A stretch of 64,000 nucleotides of DNA from Caballeronia mineralivorans PML1(12). GTDB taxonomy: Bacteria > Pseudomonadota > Gammaproteobacteria > Burkholderiales > Burkholderiaceae. Of the stretch, positions 48,791 through 59,207 are shown one piece after another (within the stretch, counting starts at the first letter, position 1; every line of letters starts with the position of its first letter). The translations under genes were made by a program, and so were the position numbers. The notes under the pieces were generated by a model. That model was not told the DNA's origin. It ran no database searches and was given only the letters and a program-made list of their open reading frames with translations. The stretch spans positions 1 to 64,000 of the forward strand of contig NZ_AEJF01000093.1 of NCBI RefSeq assembly GCF_001028175.1. Direction: 5' to 3'.

Positions 48791-51700
48791 TCAGATGACC
48801 GTCTGCGCCCTCGGCAATCCCCACGTCGGCGCGATTCTCCAGATCGCGAACGGCCGCGTGTTGGGATCGAGGCGGATGTGTTGCTGTCTGCCGCGCCATT
48901 CGAAACGCTCGCCGGTCATCTGGTCCTCCACGGCCAGCGCGTCCCACTCCTGCACGCCCCAATTATTCAACGTCTGCCACGGCAGTTCCACGTCCGCGCC
49001 TTGTTCGTTGAACGGATCGAGATTGATCGCGACCAGCACGACATTGTCGCGCGCCGCATTCGCTTTCTCGAAGAACAGGATGTTGTCGTTGTGAGCGGGA
49101 AGGAAGTTGACGCCGAGATGCGAATGGAGCGCCGGATTTGCTTTCCTGATCCGGTTCAGCGCCGTGATTTCCCCGACGATATTCCCCGGCCGGTTCCAGT
49201 CCCACGCGCGGATCTGATATTTCTCCGAGTCGAGATATTCCTCGCTGTTCGGCAGCGCGGCCGCTTCGCATAACTCGAAACCGCTGTACACGCCCCACAA
49301 ACCGGAAAGCGTCGCGGCGAGCGCGGCGCGGATCACGAAGCCGGCGCGCCCCGAGCGTTGCAGGAAACGCGGGTTGATATCGGGCGTATTGACGAAGAAG
49401 TTCGGGCGGAAATAATCCCTCGCGTCGGTTTGCGTCAGGTCGTGCATGTACTCCAGGAAATCGCGCTTCGACTCGCGCCACGTGAAGTACGTGTACGACT
49501 GCGAGAAACCGAGCTTGGCGAGGCGGTTCATCACGCGCGGACGCGTGAATGCCTCGGCCAGGAAGATGGCGTCGGGATGACGCCCGCGCACGTCGGCGAT
49601 CACCCATTCCCAGAACGGGAAAGGTTTGGTGTGCGGGTTGTCGACACGGAAAATCTTCACGCCCGCCGCGATCCAGAACAGGAACACGTCGCGTAGTGCC
49701 AGCCAGAGTTCCGGCTTCGCATCTTGCGCGTAAAAATCCGGGTTCACGATATCCTGATACTTCTTCGGCGGGTTCTCGGCGTATCGCAAGGTGCCGTCCG
49801 GCCGCCAGGCGAACCACGTGGGATGCTCCTTCAGCCACGGATGGTCCGGCGAACACTGCACGGCGAAATCGAGCGCAATTTCCAGGCCGTGAGCGCGAGC
49901 GGCGTCCAGCATCTGCTTGAAATCATCGAGATTGCCCAGTTCCGGATGCACGGCGTCATGGCCGCCTTCCTTGCCGCCGATGGCGTACGGGCTGCCTACA
50001 TCGCCGGGTAACGCTGTCAGCGCGTTGTTCTTGCCCTTGCGGTTGGCAATGCCGATCGGGCTGATCGGCGGGAAGTAGAGCACGTCGAAACCCATCTCGC
50101 GGATACGCGGCATCTTGCCGATCACATCGACAAAGGTGCCGTGGCGATTTTCGTCATCGCTCATGGAGCGCGGGAAGATTTCGTACCAGCTTGCGAAACG
50201 CGCGGCGGCGCGTTCGGCGTCGATACGATACGTCACCGGATCGCGCGACAGGAACGGCCGGTGCCGCGCCGCTTCGATCGCCAGCGCCGTCTCCGGCGCG
50301 AGCGTCAAGGCAAGCCGCGTGCTTGCATCGGCTTTGGCGAACTGCTTGACGATGCCTTCCAGCGGCTCCGTCTCGGCGCCTTCCGTGGTTTTCACTTCGG
50401 CCAGGATCAACGCGAACAAATGCCGCGCTTCTTCGAGTTCCAGTTCGACCGTCTGGTCGGCCTTCAGCTTCTTCTGCATGTGATCGATCAGCGAAGCGAA
50501 GTCGTCGCGCCACGCGATCACCGTGAATTCATGACGGCCGAGGCGATCCAGCGGAATATGGGTCGTCCACAGGTCATTGCCGAGCGGTAGGACCGGCACC
50601 ATTTGCGTTTCGTGCCAGTCGGTTTCATCGGCGGCGCGCCATTGCACGGCGGCCGCGATCTTGTCGTGGCCTTCCGAGAAAATCGCGGCCGTGATGTCAG
50701 CCGCTTCGCCGACGATCCGCTTTGCCGGAAAGCGCCCGTGATCGACCGAAGGCGCCACGCTTTCGATCGCCACCCGTGGCGCCAGCAATGCCTCGTTCAC
50801 CATTTTCTTGTCGGCGGCCTTGGAGCCGCGCTTGACTTGCGGTTGCGCCAGCAGGACAGGTGGTTCGGCGACACCACGCAGCAGGTGCACTTCGCCGGGC
50901 TGCAGCAGGAAGGGTTCGAGCGGCAGCGGCGTTTCCGACGTGTCCTCGCCGATAGCCCGGAACCGCGTGAAGTTACCCGGCGCGCCGTCCAGCAAATGAC
51001 GCGTATCGACGTAAACCGGCGTGGTGAGATCGGGGTTCAGCACGATCAGCGCCGCTTCGCCCGCGATCCGCAGATCCGGGCCGCTGCCGCGCAGGATGGC
51101 GGCGTAAGGCGTCCCCGCGCCGGTCAGCGCGCGCAGTTCGCCGGTGCTCGCGAGTGCGGCGGAGTTGCGTTGCAGGGCGTTCGCATGGGCCACTTCCGCC
51201 GATACGTTAAAACGCGCCCCGTCTTTGGCGCGCCGGAATTCTTCCGCGCTGCCGTGGTTGTAGGTGAGCGGTTGCGTGACGCCGTATTCGAAGCCCATGG
51301 GCACAAGCAGGCCGGTGCCTATGCCCGCCGCCGTGTAAAGCGCGCGCCGGTAGGCGCGTTCGACCAGCGAGGAGTCGCCGGTATCGGGGAGATCGTGCAG
51401 CAGGCGCGAGCCGTACGGTTCCTCGGGAAACGCAATGGGCGGCGCAATGCGAAACAGCGCAGCGTGTTCGTCGAAGAGCCAGTTGCTCTGGAAATCCCAC
51501 CATCTCGACGATGAAAACACCGAGTCGAATCCGGCATCGGCAAGGCCGGCGAGATCCTGGCGGCTGATGCCCACCGTCCACGCGAGCCATTTCGTTTGCG
51601 GATGACGTTCGCGAACCGCCGCGCCAAGCCGCCGCCACACATGCGCCGGTACCTTGTGCGGCGCCTCGAAGCGAAAGCCGCCAATACCGGTGTCGGCGAG

Positions 51701-52186
51701 CAGCATCAACTCGCGTGCCCACCATTCGGTGAGCGCCTGGGCCGCTTCGCCATCGCCGAAATTGGCATGCGCCGCGCTTTCCTCGTGCGGCGCGTGACGC
51801 GGATCGAGCCGGGCTTCAGCCGCTTCGAACGGATGGAACCAGTGACGGTTGTCCCGGAACAACCCCCCCTCGGCGCTGACCTGATCGAGGGTGATATCCA
51901 CCAGCAAGGTCAGGCCGTGCTTGCTCGCCTGACTGGCAAGCAGACGCAAACCGTCGCTCGCGGGCGCGTCGGATTCGAAGACAGCATGAAGTTTGTGATG
52001 ATCGGCCACCGCCTGCCGATGGCCGTTGCTGCCCGGCTGGAACGGTGCGCCGATCAGGACGTGATCGAAGCCCAGCGCGGCGGCATGTTCGAATTGCGCG
52101 GACCACTCGGGCAATGGTCCGACGAGAAGCGGGTCGATGAAATAGATTCTGGGCGCATACGCTTGAAGCATTTGATGGTGTTCCAT
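48791..52186 (-). CDS. glgE: maltosyltransferase GlgE with extra N-terminal pseudo-GH13 domain
   Basis: A 1131-residue protein. Residues about 470-1131 are a complete GlgE, which adds maltosyl units from maltose 1-phosphate to alpha-glucan: [34 protein letters not shown] (nucleophile Asp) and [15 protein letters not shown] (acid/base Glu). Residues about 10-440 form a second GH13-like fold whose catalytic signatures are altered: [10 protein letters not shown] has Glu for the nucleophile Asp, WLAWTVG lacks the acid/base Glu, and [10 protein letters not shown] lacks the His-Asp pair. Stand-alone GlgE is about 660-700 residues, so this is a fusion. The ATG at 52186 is chosen for the family-like start. 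Confidence 0.93.
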   Translation of the reverse strand: MEHHQMLQAYAPRIYFIDPLLVGPLPEWSAQFEHAAALGFDHVLIGAPFQPGSNGHRQAVADHHKLHAVFESDAPASDGLRLLASQASKHGLTLLVDITLDQVSAEGGLFRDNRHWFHPFEAAEARLDPRHAPHEESAAHANFGDGEAAQALTEWWARELMLLADTGIGGFRFEAPHKVPAHVWRRLGAAVRERHPQTKWLAWTVGISRQDLAGLADAGFDSVFSSSRWWDFQSNWLFDEHAALFRIAPPIAFPEEPYGSRLLHDLPDTGDSSLVERAYRRALYTAAGIGTGLLVPMGFEYGVTQPLTYNHGSAEEFRRAKDGARFNVSAEVAHANALQRNSAALASTGELRALTGAGTPYAAILRGSGPDLRIAGEAALIVLNPDLTTPVYVDTRHLLDGAPGNFTRFRAIGEDTSETPLPLEPFLLQPGEVHLLRGVAEPPVLLAQPQVKRGSKAADKKMVNEALLAPRVAIESVAPSVDHGRFPAKRIVGEAADITAAIFSEGHDKIAAAVQWRAADETDWHETQMVPVLPLGNDLWTTHIPLDRLGRHEFTVIAWRDDFASLIDHMQKKLKADQTVELELEEARHLFALILAEVKTTEGAETEPLEGIVKQFAKADASTRLALTLAPETALAIEAARHRPFLSRDPVTYRIDAERAAARFASWYEIFPRSMSDDENRHGTFVDVIGKMPRIREMGFDVLYFPPISPIGIANRKGKNNALTALPGDVGSPYAIGGKEGGHDAVHPELGNLDDFKQMLDAARAHGLEIALDFAVQCSPDHPWLKEHPTWFAWRPDGTLRYAENPPKKYQDIVNPDFYAQDAKPELWLALRDVFLFWIAAGVKIFRVDNPHTKPFPFWEWVIADVRGRHPDAIFLAEAFTRPRVMNRLAKLGFSQSYTYFTWRESKRDFLEYMHDLTQTDARDYFRPNFFVNTPDINPRFLQRSGRAGFVIRAALAATLSGLWGVYSGFELCEAAALPNSEEYLDSEKYQIRAWDWNRPGNIVGEITALNRIRKANPALHSHLGVNFLPAHNDNILFFEKANAARDNVVLVAINLDPFNEQGADVELPWQTLNNWGVQEWDALAVEDQMTGERFEWRGRQQHIRLDPNTRPFAIWRIAPTWGLPRAQTVI

Positions 52187-52578
52187 CGGTCGTCTTTTCC
52201 AGTTCGTCCTGCTATGGCGTGGATGCGGGAAAACGCGATCGCGCTCAACCAGGCAATAAACCAACCGCAAGAACGGCAACGGCAGACGAGCCTCAGACAG
52301 TCTTCAAAGCACCAATTCCGGGGTGACGAGTGCGGCGCGTATCGTCATCTGACAATACGCCGTTCGGTGCGGCGCCAGGGTCGCAGAGGGGACACAGCAC
52401 GTAGCGTGCCGCGGCCTCGCCGTGTTTCCCGGCGTGTGTCGGAGCCTGAGCTTGCCCAAGTGTTCGCGACCGGCATGCGGTTCAGGTCAGACGACATTCG
52501 CTCGTGGTGCATTGCAATCCAAAACGCCACGAGCGGCCAACCGTGTAACCGTACCATCGAACGGCGTAGCGTGGAACG
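52187..52578. other. intergenic region between glgA and glgE
   Basis: About 390 bp with no credible gene on either strand. I see no strong terminator hairpin or long repeat here. It may contain a promoter for glgE and the genes downstream of it. Confidence 0.5.
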
Positions 52579-54222
52579 TCAGGCGCTGCGTGCGACGAAT
52601 TGCGCCTGCTCCGCTTCGCGACGCTCGGCCTCGGCTACCGTGACGGCCGGCACCGCCCGAACCTTGACCGGCACACGGCGAGTGCGCAACGGCGCTTTCG
52701 CGGGACGTGCATCGGTGAGACCCGCGTATAGCTGGACATATTTCGCTACCGCATGGTTCCAGCCGTAATCGCGTGCCATCGCGTTGCGTTGGAGCGTGCG
52801 CCATTGCTGCGGACGCATGAAGACGTCGATGGCGCGCGTGGCGGCGGCGATCACGTCCTGCGGACGGTCGCCGTCGAAGAGAAAACCCGTGGCCGGGCGA
52901 AAGGACGTTGCGCCCTCGAAGCCGCCGAGCGGGGATGTTTGGAAACCTGCCCGATGCCCCGATGCCTCGGCCGCATCCACGATCGTATCCGCCAGCCCGC
53001 CCACGCGCGACGCCACGGGCAAGGTGCCATAGCGCATCGCGTAGATCTGCGTGAGGCCGCAGGGCTCGAACCGGCTGCCGTGCAGGAGAATGTCAGCACC
53101 GGCATGCAGCACATGCGCGCGGCGCTCGTCAAAACCTATATAGACACCGACACGATCGGGCCATGTCCGCGCGAGGCGCCGAAACGCGGTTTCGATATGC
53201 GCTTCGCCCTTGCCGAGCACGGCGATCTGCAAACGCGGATGCTGTTCCAGCAGCGCGGGAATGGCTTCCACGGCGACATCGGCCATTTTCTGCGATGTCA
53301 TCCGGCTGCCGAGCGCGATCACCGGCGCGAAGGGATCGGTGGGAAGGCCGAACATCTGCTGCAGTTCGCGCTTGCAGGCGTGTTTGCCGCGCATATCGTC
53401 GAAACAATAATTGCGGGCAACCTGCGTATCGGATTTCGGGTCCCAGGTCTCCACATCGATGCCGTTGATGATGCCCGACAGCTTGCCGGCACAACTTTGC
53501 AGCACACCTTCCATCAAGTGGCCGAAGCGCGGGGTGAGGATTTCGCGGGCATACGTTTCACTGACGGTGGCGACGTGGTCGGCATGCACAATGCCGGCTT
53601 TCATCAGACTCAATGCACCATAAAATTCGATGCTCTGCGGTTCCGTCAGCGCGGGCGCGAGCCATTTTTCGGGCACGCCGAGCGCTGCACCAAGCGAGAG
53701 CGAATAGTTGCCCTGGAACGCCAGATTGTGGATCGTGAATACACTTTTTGCGTGCACGCCGGCTTCCTTCATGAGCAGCGGCGTGAGACCGGAATGCCAG
53801 TCGTGTGCGTGCACGATGTCCGGCTTCTTGACTCCTCGAATGCCTTCGGCGATCTTCACTGCCGCCGCCGATAACGATGCGAAACGAATGGCGTTGTCTT
53901 CGTAGTCGCGTCCTTTTGCATCCTGATAGAGGCCTTCGCGTGCGTATAAATGATCCATGCGCAGCAGGATCACGGGCACACCGGTATCCGGCATGCGGCC
54001 GCGATAAAACGCGCCATCACCGCCGGGAAGCCCCGTCACGGAAGCCACCTTTTGCAATTCATTGATCGTCTGCAACGCTTTCGGATAGGCCGGAATGAGG
54101 ATCGCGGCGTCCACTCCGGCCTCACGCAACGCAGCGGCGTATGCGCTGACCATGTCACCCAGTCCGCCGGTTTTGGCAAGCGGCACGGCCTCTGAAGCGA
54201 CAAGCAAGACGTTCAAGGACAA
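52579..54222 (-). CDS. glgA: glycogen synthase
   Basis: A 547-residue GT5 enzyme that elongates alpha-1,4-glucan from a nucleotide sugar, usually ADP-glucose. The N-terminal VASEAVPLAKTGGLGDMVSA contains the KxGGL nucleotide-glucose motif. VHAHDWHSGLTPLLMKEAG, VFTIHNLAFQGNYS and HGSRFEPCGLTQIYAMRYG (C-terminal EX7E region) are conserved. A basic C-terminal tail of about 55 residues extends past the core. No glgC is present in this window. It is the first gene of the minus-strand glucan cluster. Confidence 0.95.
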   Translation of the reverse strand: MSLNVLLVASEAVPLAKTGGLGDMVSAYAAALREAGVDAAILIPAYPKALQTINELQKVASVTGLPGGDGAFYRGRMPDTGVPVILLRMDHLYAREGLYQDAKGRDYEDNAIRFASLSAAAVKIAEGIRGVKKPDIVHAHDWHSGLTPLLMKEAGVHAKSVFTIHNLAFQGNYSLSLGAALGVPEKWLAPALTEPQSIEFYGALSLMKAGIVHADHVATVSETYAREILTPRFGHLMEGVLQSCAGKLSGIINGIDVETWDPKSDTQVARNYCFDDMRGKHACKRELQQMFGLPTDPFAPVIALGSRMTSQKMADVAVEAIPALLEQHPRLQIAVLGKGEAHIETAFRRLARTWPDRVGVYIGFDERRAHVLHAGADILLHGSRFEPCGLTQIYAMRYGTLPVASRVGGLADTIVDAAEASGHRAGFQTSPLGGFEGATSFRPATGFLFDGDRPQDVIAAATRAIDVFMRPQQWRTLQRNAMARDYGWNHAVAKYVQLYAGLTDARPAKAPLRTRRVPVKVRAVPAVTVAEAERREAEQAQFVARSA

Positions 54223-54439
54223 AGCGGACTCCTGGCGTTTGATGGATGAAAAGCGATGGGAATGCGCTCGGCCGGAAGGGTCGGCGGCCGCATGCGTCCG
54301 GTGCTTTTATCGGGGGGAAGAGGGGGTGCCGGATAGCCAGAGCAAGGCGTGTGCCAAGTTCTTATGATTCTGCTGAATCCGGAAGAAGCAATAGTCGTTT
54401 GAGACACGCTGAGCTGGACGCTCAGCGGGCAAATGGAGG

Positions 54440-54479
54440 CATGTAAAAAAGCACGCGTCGGACGCGGCGTTTTTACATG
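54440..54479. terminator. bidirectional terminator-like palindrome upstream of glgA
   Basis: CATGTAAAAA pairs with TTTTTACATG at the ends, and CGCGT with ACGCG around CGG inside, making a 40-base hairpin with A and T tracts on both sides. It stands between the 3' end of the DUF1345 gene and the glgA start on the minus strand, so it probably ends the DUF1345 transcript. The rest of 54223-54633 holds no gene and should contain the glgA promoter. Confidence 0.8.
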
Positions 54480-54633
54480 GCGTGGCCTGGAATCGTTATA
54501 TGAAATTCCGGTCTGTCTGTGCGCTAGCAGACCAAGCGCCAGGAATTGTCAGCCATCCAGACTAATTTATTAGATATGGCAATTACGCCCGAATCGAATG
54601 ACGGATGGCGGCAAAATTTGCTCTAAGCGCGAT

Positions 54634-55290
54634 TCAAGGCCCAAGCAAACTCGCAGCCGTGTTGACACATAAACCGATTACCGCGGCATTAAAGAAGAAC
54701 GACAAAATGGATTGCGCCAGCGCCGCTCGCCGGACTTCGTTGGAGCAGAGCACGACATCCGAAGTCTGCGATGCCACCGCGATCGTGAATGAGAAATACA
54801 GGAAGTCCCAGTAGTCCGGCTTGAGGTGGGCATCGGGAAACTTCAGTGAGGTCTCGTTTCCCTCAGACTGATAGTAGTGTCGTGCGTAGTGAAGCGTGAA
54901 GATGGTCGGGATGAGGAACCACGCACCCAGCATCGTGAATCCGGTCAGCAGATAGTGGAACAGCGCGCCGCGCAAGCCCAGGTTCTTTGCCGCGGCCAGC
55001 TCGAACACGATCGCGATAAGACTCGCTACGGCGGCCAGGCTGATGATGAGCAACACCATGCCCGCGTTCTCGTCTTCGCGCTCGGCGAGTTCCTGCACTT
55101 TGTCCTGCTGTGCATTCGCCATTCGGATCCAGATAAGCACAAGATACAGCCATACGGTACTGTCCCATCCGATGAGCCCGCGCACGATCGGCGTGAAACC
55201 ATGTGGAACCAAAAGCGCCACGAACACACCAATCACGAGGGCAATCACTGCCCGCGGGCGATAACGAAGTACTTGGGGAACGAGATTCAT
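54634..55290 (-). CDS. DUF1345 family membrane protein
   Basis: A 218-residue inner-membrane protein with about five hydrophobic segments. The central [12 protein letters not shown] and the following [29 protein letters not shown] are hallmarks of DUF1345, a family of unknown function whose pore-like DFLYFSFT segment recalls ion-channel domains. It starts at the ATG at 55290 and reads away from the dehydrogenase operon. No partner gene is obvious. Confidence 0.88.
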   Translation of the reverse strand: MNLVPQVLRYRPRAVIALVIGVFVALLVPHGFTPIVRGLIGWDSTVWLYLVLIWIRMANAQQDKVQELAEREDENAGMVLLIISLAAVASLIAIVFELAAAKNLGLRGALFHYLLTGFTMLGAWFLIPTIFTLHYARHYYQSEGNETSLKFPDAHLKPDYWDFLYFSFTIAVASQTSDVVLCSNEVRRAALAQSILSFFFNAAVIGLCVNTAASLLGP

Positions 55291-55551
55291 TTTTTATAGC
55301 GCTCGGGTTATGACGGTAAGCTGGCACGGCGCGGTATCGTGCAGGCCAATCGCAGAATACCGGCGCCCACAAGTGCCGCGATTATTGCCCGTGCACCTTT
55401 CAATTTCCAGTGCGCTCGGGCTTGGGTCTTTATCGGGTTCATCGTGCAAAACTTCGGCCGCCGCTTGGCGCGCCTTGAAATTATTCGGGCGATATCGGAA
55501 CGTGCAATCGATCATCGACTCTCTGAGAAACGCGAATTGGGACCTCACACC

Positions 55552-56106
55552 ATGACACCATTTGAACACCCCATAGCGCGCGCACACTCGGCCACACGCC
55601 GGCGTTTTGTTCTCGGCGCTTGCGCATCCGCAGTCGCGCTTGCGTTTGCTTCGGCGGGGTTCGGTTTCCCTTCATTGTTCACCCAGGCTTTCGCCGATAC
55701 CCCACCTGCCGGTCTCGACGGTTTCCTCCTGCTGTCACGCAAACTCACCGGCCGCACGAACTTCGACCCCGTGCTGGCGCAGCGTGTGTATGACGCGTTA
55801 TCGAAGTCGGACAGCGAGTTTGTCGCCAACGTGAGCGCACTGAATACCTGGCTCGCGGCGCATGGCGGCGTGCCGTCGGACACGGTGACCGAGGCGCTCA
55901 AGGCCGACACGCCCAAGCTTGCCGGCACCGTCACCGCCGTCATGCGGGCGTGGTACCTCGGTCTTGTCGGCGATGCACCGCGCATAAGCGTGGTCGCCTA
56001 CGAGCGGGCGCTGATGTTCGATCCCGTCAACGACGTGCTGACCATTCCATCGTATTGCCGCGACGTGCCGTTCTACTGGACGCAAAAGCCGCCCGGCGCG
56101 GCCTGA
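55552..56106 (+). CDS. FAD-dependent sugar/polyol dehydrogenase small (gamma) subunit, Tat-exported
   Basis: A 184-residue protein with a twin-arginine leader (SATRRRFVLGACASAVALAF) that ends near residue 45 (AFA-DTPPAG). The mature part (FLLLSRKLTGRTNFDPVLAQ; SYCRDVPFYWTQKPPGAA) matches the small subunit of three-component FAD dehydrogenases, in which it carries the folded flavoprotein across the membrane by the Tat route. The ATG at 55552 directly precedes the leader. About 260 bp separate it from the divergent DUF1345 gene; no operator was recognised there. Confidence 0.88.
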   Translation: MTPFEHPIARAHSATRRRFVLGACASAVALAFASAGFGFPSLFTQAFADTPPAGLDGFLLLSRKLTGRTNFDPVLAQRVYDALSKSDSEFVANVSALNTWLAAHGGVPSDTVTEALKADTPKLAGTVTAVMRAWYLGLVGDAPRISVVAYERALMFDPVNDVLTIPSYCRDVPFYWTQKPPGAA

Positions 56107-56208
56107 ACGAACGTATCAAAGAACGCATCAAGAAAAGCACCAAGCCGGCGCGCCGCTCGACAGCGCGACCGAAGCAGATAAAAACCTACCCTCACAGGAC
56201 AACAACAA

Positions 56209-57810
56209 ATGGCAAATTCGAATTCGGCCGATGTGGTGGTCGTCGGATCGGGGGTTGCGGGCGGTCTCGTCGCGCATCAGCTCGCGAGCGCGGGCGCATC
56301 CGTGATCCTGCTCGAAGCCGGGCCGCGTATTCCGCGCTGGCAGATCGTCGAGAACTTTCGTAACTCGCCGGCGAAAGGCGATTTCGCTACACCGTATCCG
56401 TCCACGCCCTACGCGCCGCATCCACAGTATTCACCCGAGAACCACTATCTGATCCAGAAGGGCGAGTATCCGTACGCGTCGCAATACTTGCGGCTCGTGG
56501 GCGGAACGACGTGGCACTGGGCCGCCGCCGCATGGCGTTTGCTGCCCGCCGATTTCAAGCTGAGGACGCTCTACGGCGTGGGCCGCGACTGGCCGATCCC
56601 TTACGAGACCCTCGAGCCCTGGTACTTCGCTGCCGAAGTGCAGCTTGGTGTGTCGGGCCCGAGGAACAACGTGGATCTCGGTTCGCCGCGTTCCAAACCG
56701 TATCCCATGGACATGCTGCCGTTGTCCTACATGGACCAGCGTTTCTCCGATGTCCTCAACGCCCAGTCATTCCACGTCGTGCCGGAACCGGTCGCGCGTA
56801 ACAGCCGCCCCTACGATGCCCGCCCGACTTGCTGCGGCAATAACAACTGCATGCCGATCTGTCCGATCGCCGCCATGTACAACGGCGTTACGCACGCAGA
56901 GAAAGCGGAGCGCGCGGGCGCGAAGCTGATCGCGCAAGCGGTCGTCTACAAGATCGAAAGCGACGACAAAGGCTTGATCACCGCTGTCCATTACAAAGAC
57001 CCGAACGGCAACAGCACGCGTGTTACGGGCAAGCTCTTTGTGCTCGCGGCTAACGGTATCGAAACGCCGAAGCTGATGTTGCAGTCGGTGTCGGACAAGT
57101 TCAAGAACGGCATTGGCAATAGTTCGGATCAAGTCGGCCGCAACCTGATGGACCACCCCGGCACAGGCGTGACCTTCCTCGCTAACGAGCCCGTGTGGCC
57201 GGGCCGCGGGCCGATGGAAATGACCTCCATCGTCAATTTCCGCGATGGTGCCTTCCGCTCCGATTACGCGGCGAAGAAGCTGCATTTGTCGAACGGCGTG
57301 CCCACCATGTCGGTGACCGCGGACCTGATCGCGAAGGGTTTGACCGGGGCGGAGCTCGACCGGCAGATCCGCGACCGCGCCGCGCGCACCATGAACATCG
57401 ACAGCTTCCACGAGCATCTGGCGGAGCCGCAGAACCGCGTGGTGCCCTCGTCGGATCATAAGGATTCGCTCGGCATTCCGCAGCCAGAGATCTATTACTC
57501 GATCAACGACTACGTGAAGAAAAGCGCGGTGGATACGCGTGCGCACTATGCGCGGATCGCGGAATTGTTCGGCGGCACGGAGATTACCTTCGACGATAAA
57601 TTCGCCCCGAACAACCACATCATGGGTACGACCATCATGGGCGCCGACCCGAAGGATTCCGTCGTGGATTCCGAATGCCGCGCGCACGACCACTCGAATC
57701 TCTTCATTGCCGGAAGTGCGGTGATGCCGACGGCGGCATCGGTGAATTGCACGCTGACGCTGTCCGCGTTGTCGCTGCGTCTCGCCGACAAACTGAAGAA
57801 AGAACTTTGA
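56209..57810 (+). CDS. GMC-type FAD dehydrogenase catalytic (alpha) subunit
   Basis: A 533-residue GMC oxidoreductase, the catalytic subunit of a periplasmic quinone/cytochrome-linked dehydrogenase. VVVVGSGVAGGLVAHQLASA binds FAD. RPTCCGNNNCMPICPIAAMY matches the Cys cluster that holds a [3Fe-4S] centre in Burkholderia FAD-glucose dehydrogenase. The C-terminal IMGTTIMGADPKDS and AASVNCTLTLSALSLRLADK carry the active-site His and Asn. It has no signal peptide, consistent with piggyback export with the Tat subunit 102 bp upstream. Substrate (glucose, gluconate or a polyol) is not decided by sequence alone. Confidence 0.92.
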   Translation: MANSNSADVVVVGSGVAGGLVAHQLASAGASVILLEAGPRIPRWQIVENFRNSPAKGDFATPYPSTPYAPHPQYSPENHYLIQKGEYPYASQYLRLVGGTTWHWAAAAWRLLPADFKLRTLYGVGRDWPIPYETLEPWYFAAEVQLGVSGPRNNVDLGSPRSKPYPMDMLPLSYMDQRFSDVLNAQSFHVVPEPVARNSRPYDARPTCCGNNNCMPICPIAAMYNGVTHAEKAERAGAKLIAQAVVYKIESDDKGLITAVHYKDPNGNSTRVTGKLFVLAANGIETPKLMLQSVSDKFKNGIGNSSDQVGRNLMDHPGTGVTFLANEPVWPGRGPMEMTSIVNFRDGAFRSDYAAKKLHLSNGVPTMSVTADLIAKGLTGAELDRQIRDRAARTMNIDSFHEHLAEPQNRVVPSSDHKDSLGIPQPEIYYSINDYVKKSAVDTRAHYARIAELFGGTEITFDDKFAPNNHIMGTTIMGADPKDSVVDSECRAHDHSNLFIAGSAVMPTAASVNCTLTLSALSLRLADKLKKEL

Positions 57811-57833
57811 TTGTGCGCCGACGGAGATCCACG

Positions 57834-59198
57834 ATGAAGAACCACCAACCTCGCGACGCGAAGACATTCAACAAGCGCCTCGGCGGCGCGCTCGCCGTGC
57901 TTGCGCTTGCCGTAGCCGGTGTGAGTTTCCACACGCTGATTCAATCGGCGCAGGCGCAGAACGGCGCAGCTGAACCCGCGGTCGTGCAACGCGATACGCA
58001 GGCCGGCGCGGCGCTGATCAAACGAGGTGAGTACCTCGCGCGGGCAGGCGATTGCGTGGCGTGCCATACCGCCGACAAGGGCCGTCCGTTCGCGGGCGGT
58101 CTGCCGATCAACACGCCATTCGGGACTATCTATACGCCCAATATCACGAGCGATCCGGATACCGGCATCGGCCGCTGGACCGACGCGGATTTCCTGCGCG
58201 CGATGCACGAAGGTATTGGCAAGAGCGGTGAGCGCTTGTATCCGGCGTTCCCGTATGCCGAATACACAAAGGTCACGGACTCGGACGTCCTCGCGATCCG
58301 CGCTTATCTGAATACGCTCGCGCCGATCCACTACGCACCGCCACGCAACGAGCTGTCGTTTCCGTTCAACCAGCGCTGGCTGATGGTGTTCTGGAACATG
58401 TTCAATTTCAAGGAAGGCCGTTTTGTCCCCGATCCGCAGCAGAGCGCGGAATGGAATCGCGGTGCTTATCTGGTTGGCGGTCTCGCGCATTGCGAGGAAT
58501 GCCATACGCCGCGCAATTTCACGCAAGGTCTGAAAACGAGTGAACGTTTCAGCGGCGCCGAGTTGTCCGGCTGGCATGCGTTCAACATCACGCCGGACAA
58601 AAACGCGGGTGTCGGTGCATGGACCGACGACGAGCTGACGCAATATCTCGCCGCTGGCGTCGCGCATGGCCGGGCGAATGCGGCCGGTCCGATGGCGGAT
58701 GTGGTCCAGAACAGCACGCAATATATGACGCCTGAGGATCTGCGTTCGATGGTGGTGTACTTGCGCTCGGTGCCGGCGCAAAGCGGCGGCGACACCCGTC
58801 CACGCGATTCCTTCGGCAAGCCGACCAACGCGGACGTCACTGCGATGCGCGGCACGTCGATCAGCGGCGTGAGCGGTGCGCAATTGTTCATTGCGAACTG
58901 TGCGACGTGTCATAGCTGGACCGGCGAAGGCCGGGGCGGCAACGCGGCGGGCGCGTATCCGTCGCTGATTCATAACAGCGTGGTGGGGGCATCGGCGGCG
59001 AATAATCTGACGATGGTCATGCTGCACGGCGTGAACCGCGAGACGAAAAACTCGACGGCTTTCATGCCGGCTTTCGGGAGCGAGCTCAGCGATGAGCAGA
59101 TTGCCGCCATCAGCAATTACGTGACGAAGACATTTGGCAATCCGCAATCGACGACATCCGCCGATCAGGTCGCCAAACTGCGTTCGACGCCGCAATAG
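57834..59198 (+). CDS. triheme cytochrome c subunit of the dehydrogenase
   Basis: A 454-residue membrane-attached periplasmic cytochrome. An N-terminal signal (LGGALAVLALAVAGVSFHTL) is followed by three c-type haem sites, CVACH, CEECH and CATCH, each with a downstream Met-containing segment. It takes electrons from the flavoprotein and passes them to ubiquinone or the respiratory chain. It starts 23 bp after the GMC gene with CGGAGA upstream. A strong 3' hairpin ends the operon. Confidence 0.94.
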   Translation: MKNHQPRDAKTFNKRLGGALAVLALAVAGVSFHTLIQSAQAQNGAAEPAVVQRDTQAGAALIKRGEYLARAGDCVACHTADKGRPFAGGLPINTPFGTIYTPNITSDPDTGIGRWTDADFLRAMHEGIGKSGERLYPAFPYAEYTKVTDSDVLAIRAYLNTLAPIHYAPPRNELSFPFNQRWLMVFWNMFNFKEGRFVPDPQQSAEWNRGAYLVGGLAHCEECHTPRNFTQGLKTSERFSGAELSGWHAFNITPDKNAGVGAWTDDELTQYLAAGVAHGRANAAGPMADVVQNSTQYMTPEDLRSMVVYLRSVPAQSGGDTRPRDSFGKPTNADVTAMRGTSISGVSGAQLFIANCATCHSWTGEGRGGNAAGAYPSLIHNSVVGASAANNLTMVMLHGVNRETKNSTAFMPAFGSELSDEQIAAISNYVTKTFGNPQSTTSADQVAKLRSTPQ

Positions 59199-59207
59199 GT
59201 ACGCTTT

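Noticed and set aside
48963..49856. Long minus-strand frame inside glgE
   Set aside because: It is an alternative-frame shadow of the GlgE core, which is intact with its catalytic motifs.
56767..57867. Antisense frame across the GMC dehydrogenase
   Set aside because: The plus strand encodes a full GMC protein. The minus frame is His/Arg/Val-rich antisense sequence without domains.
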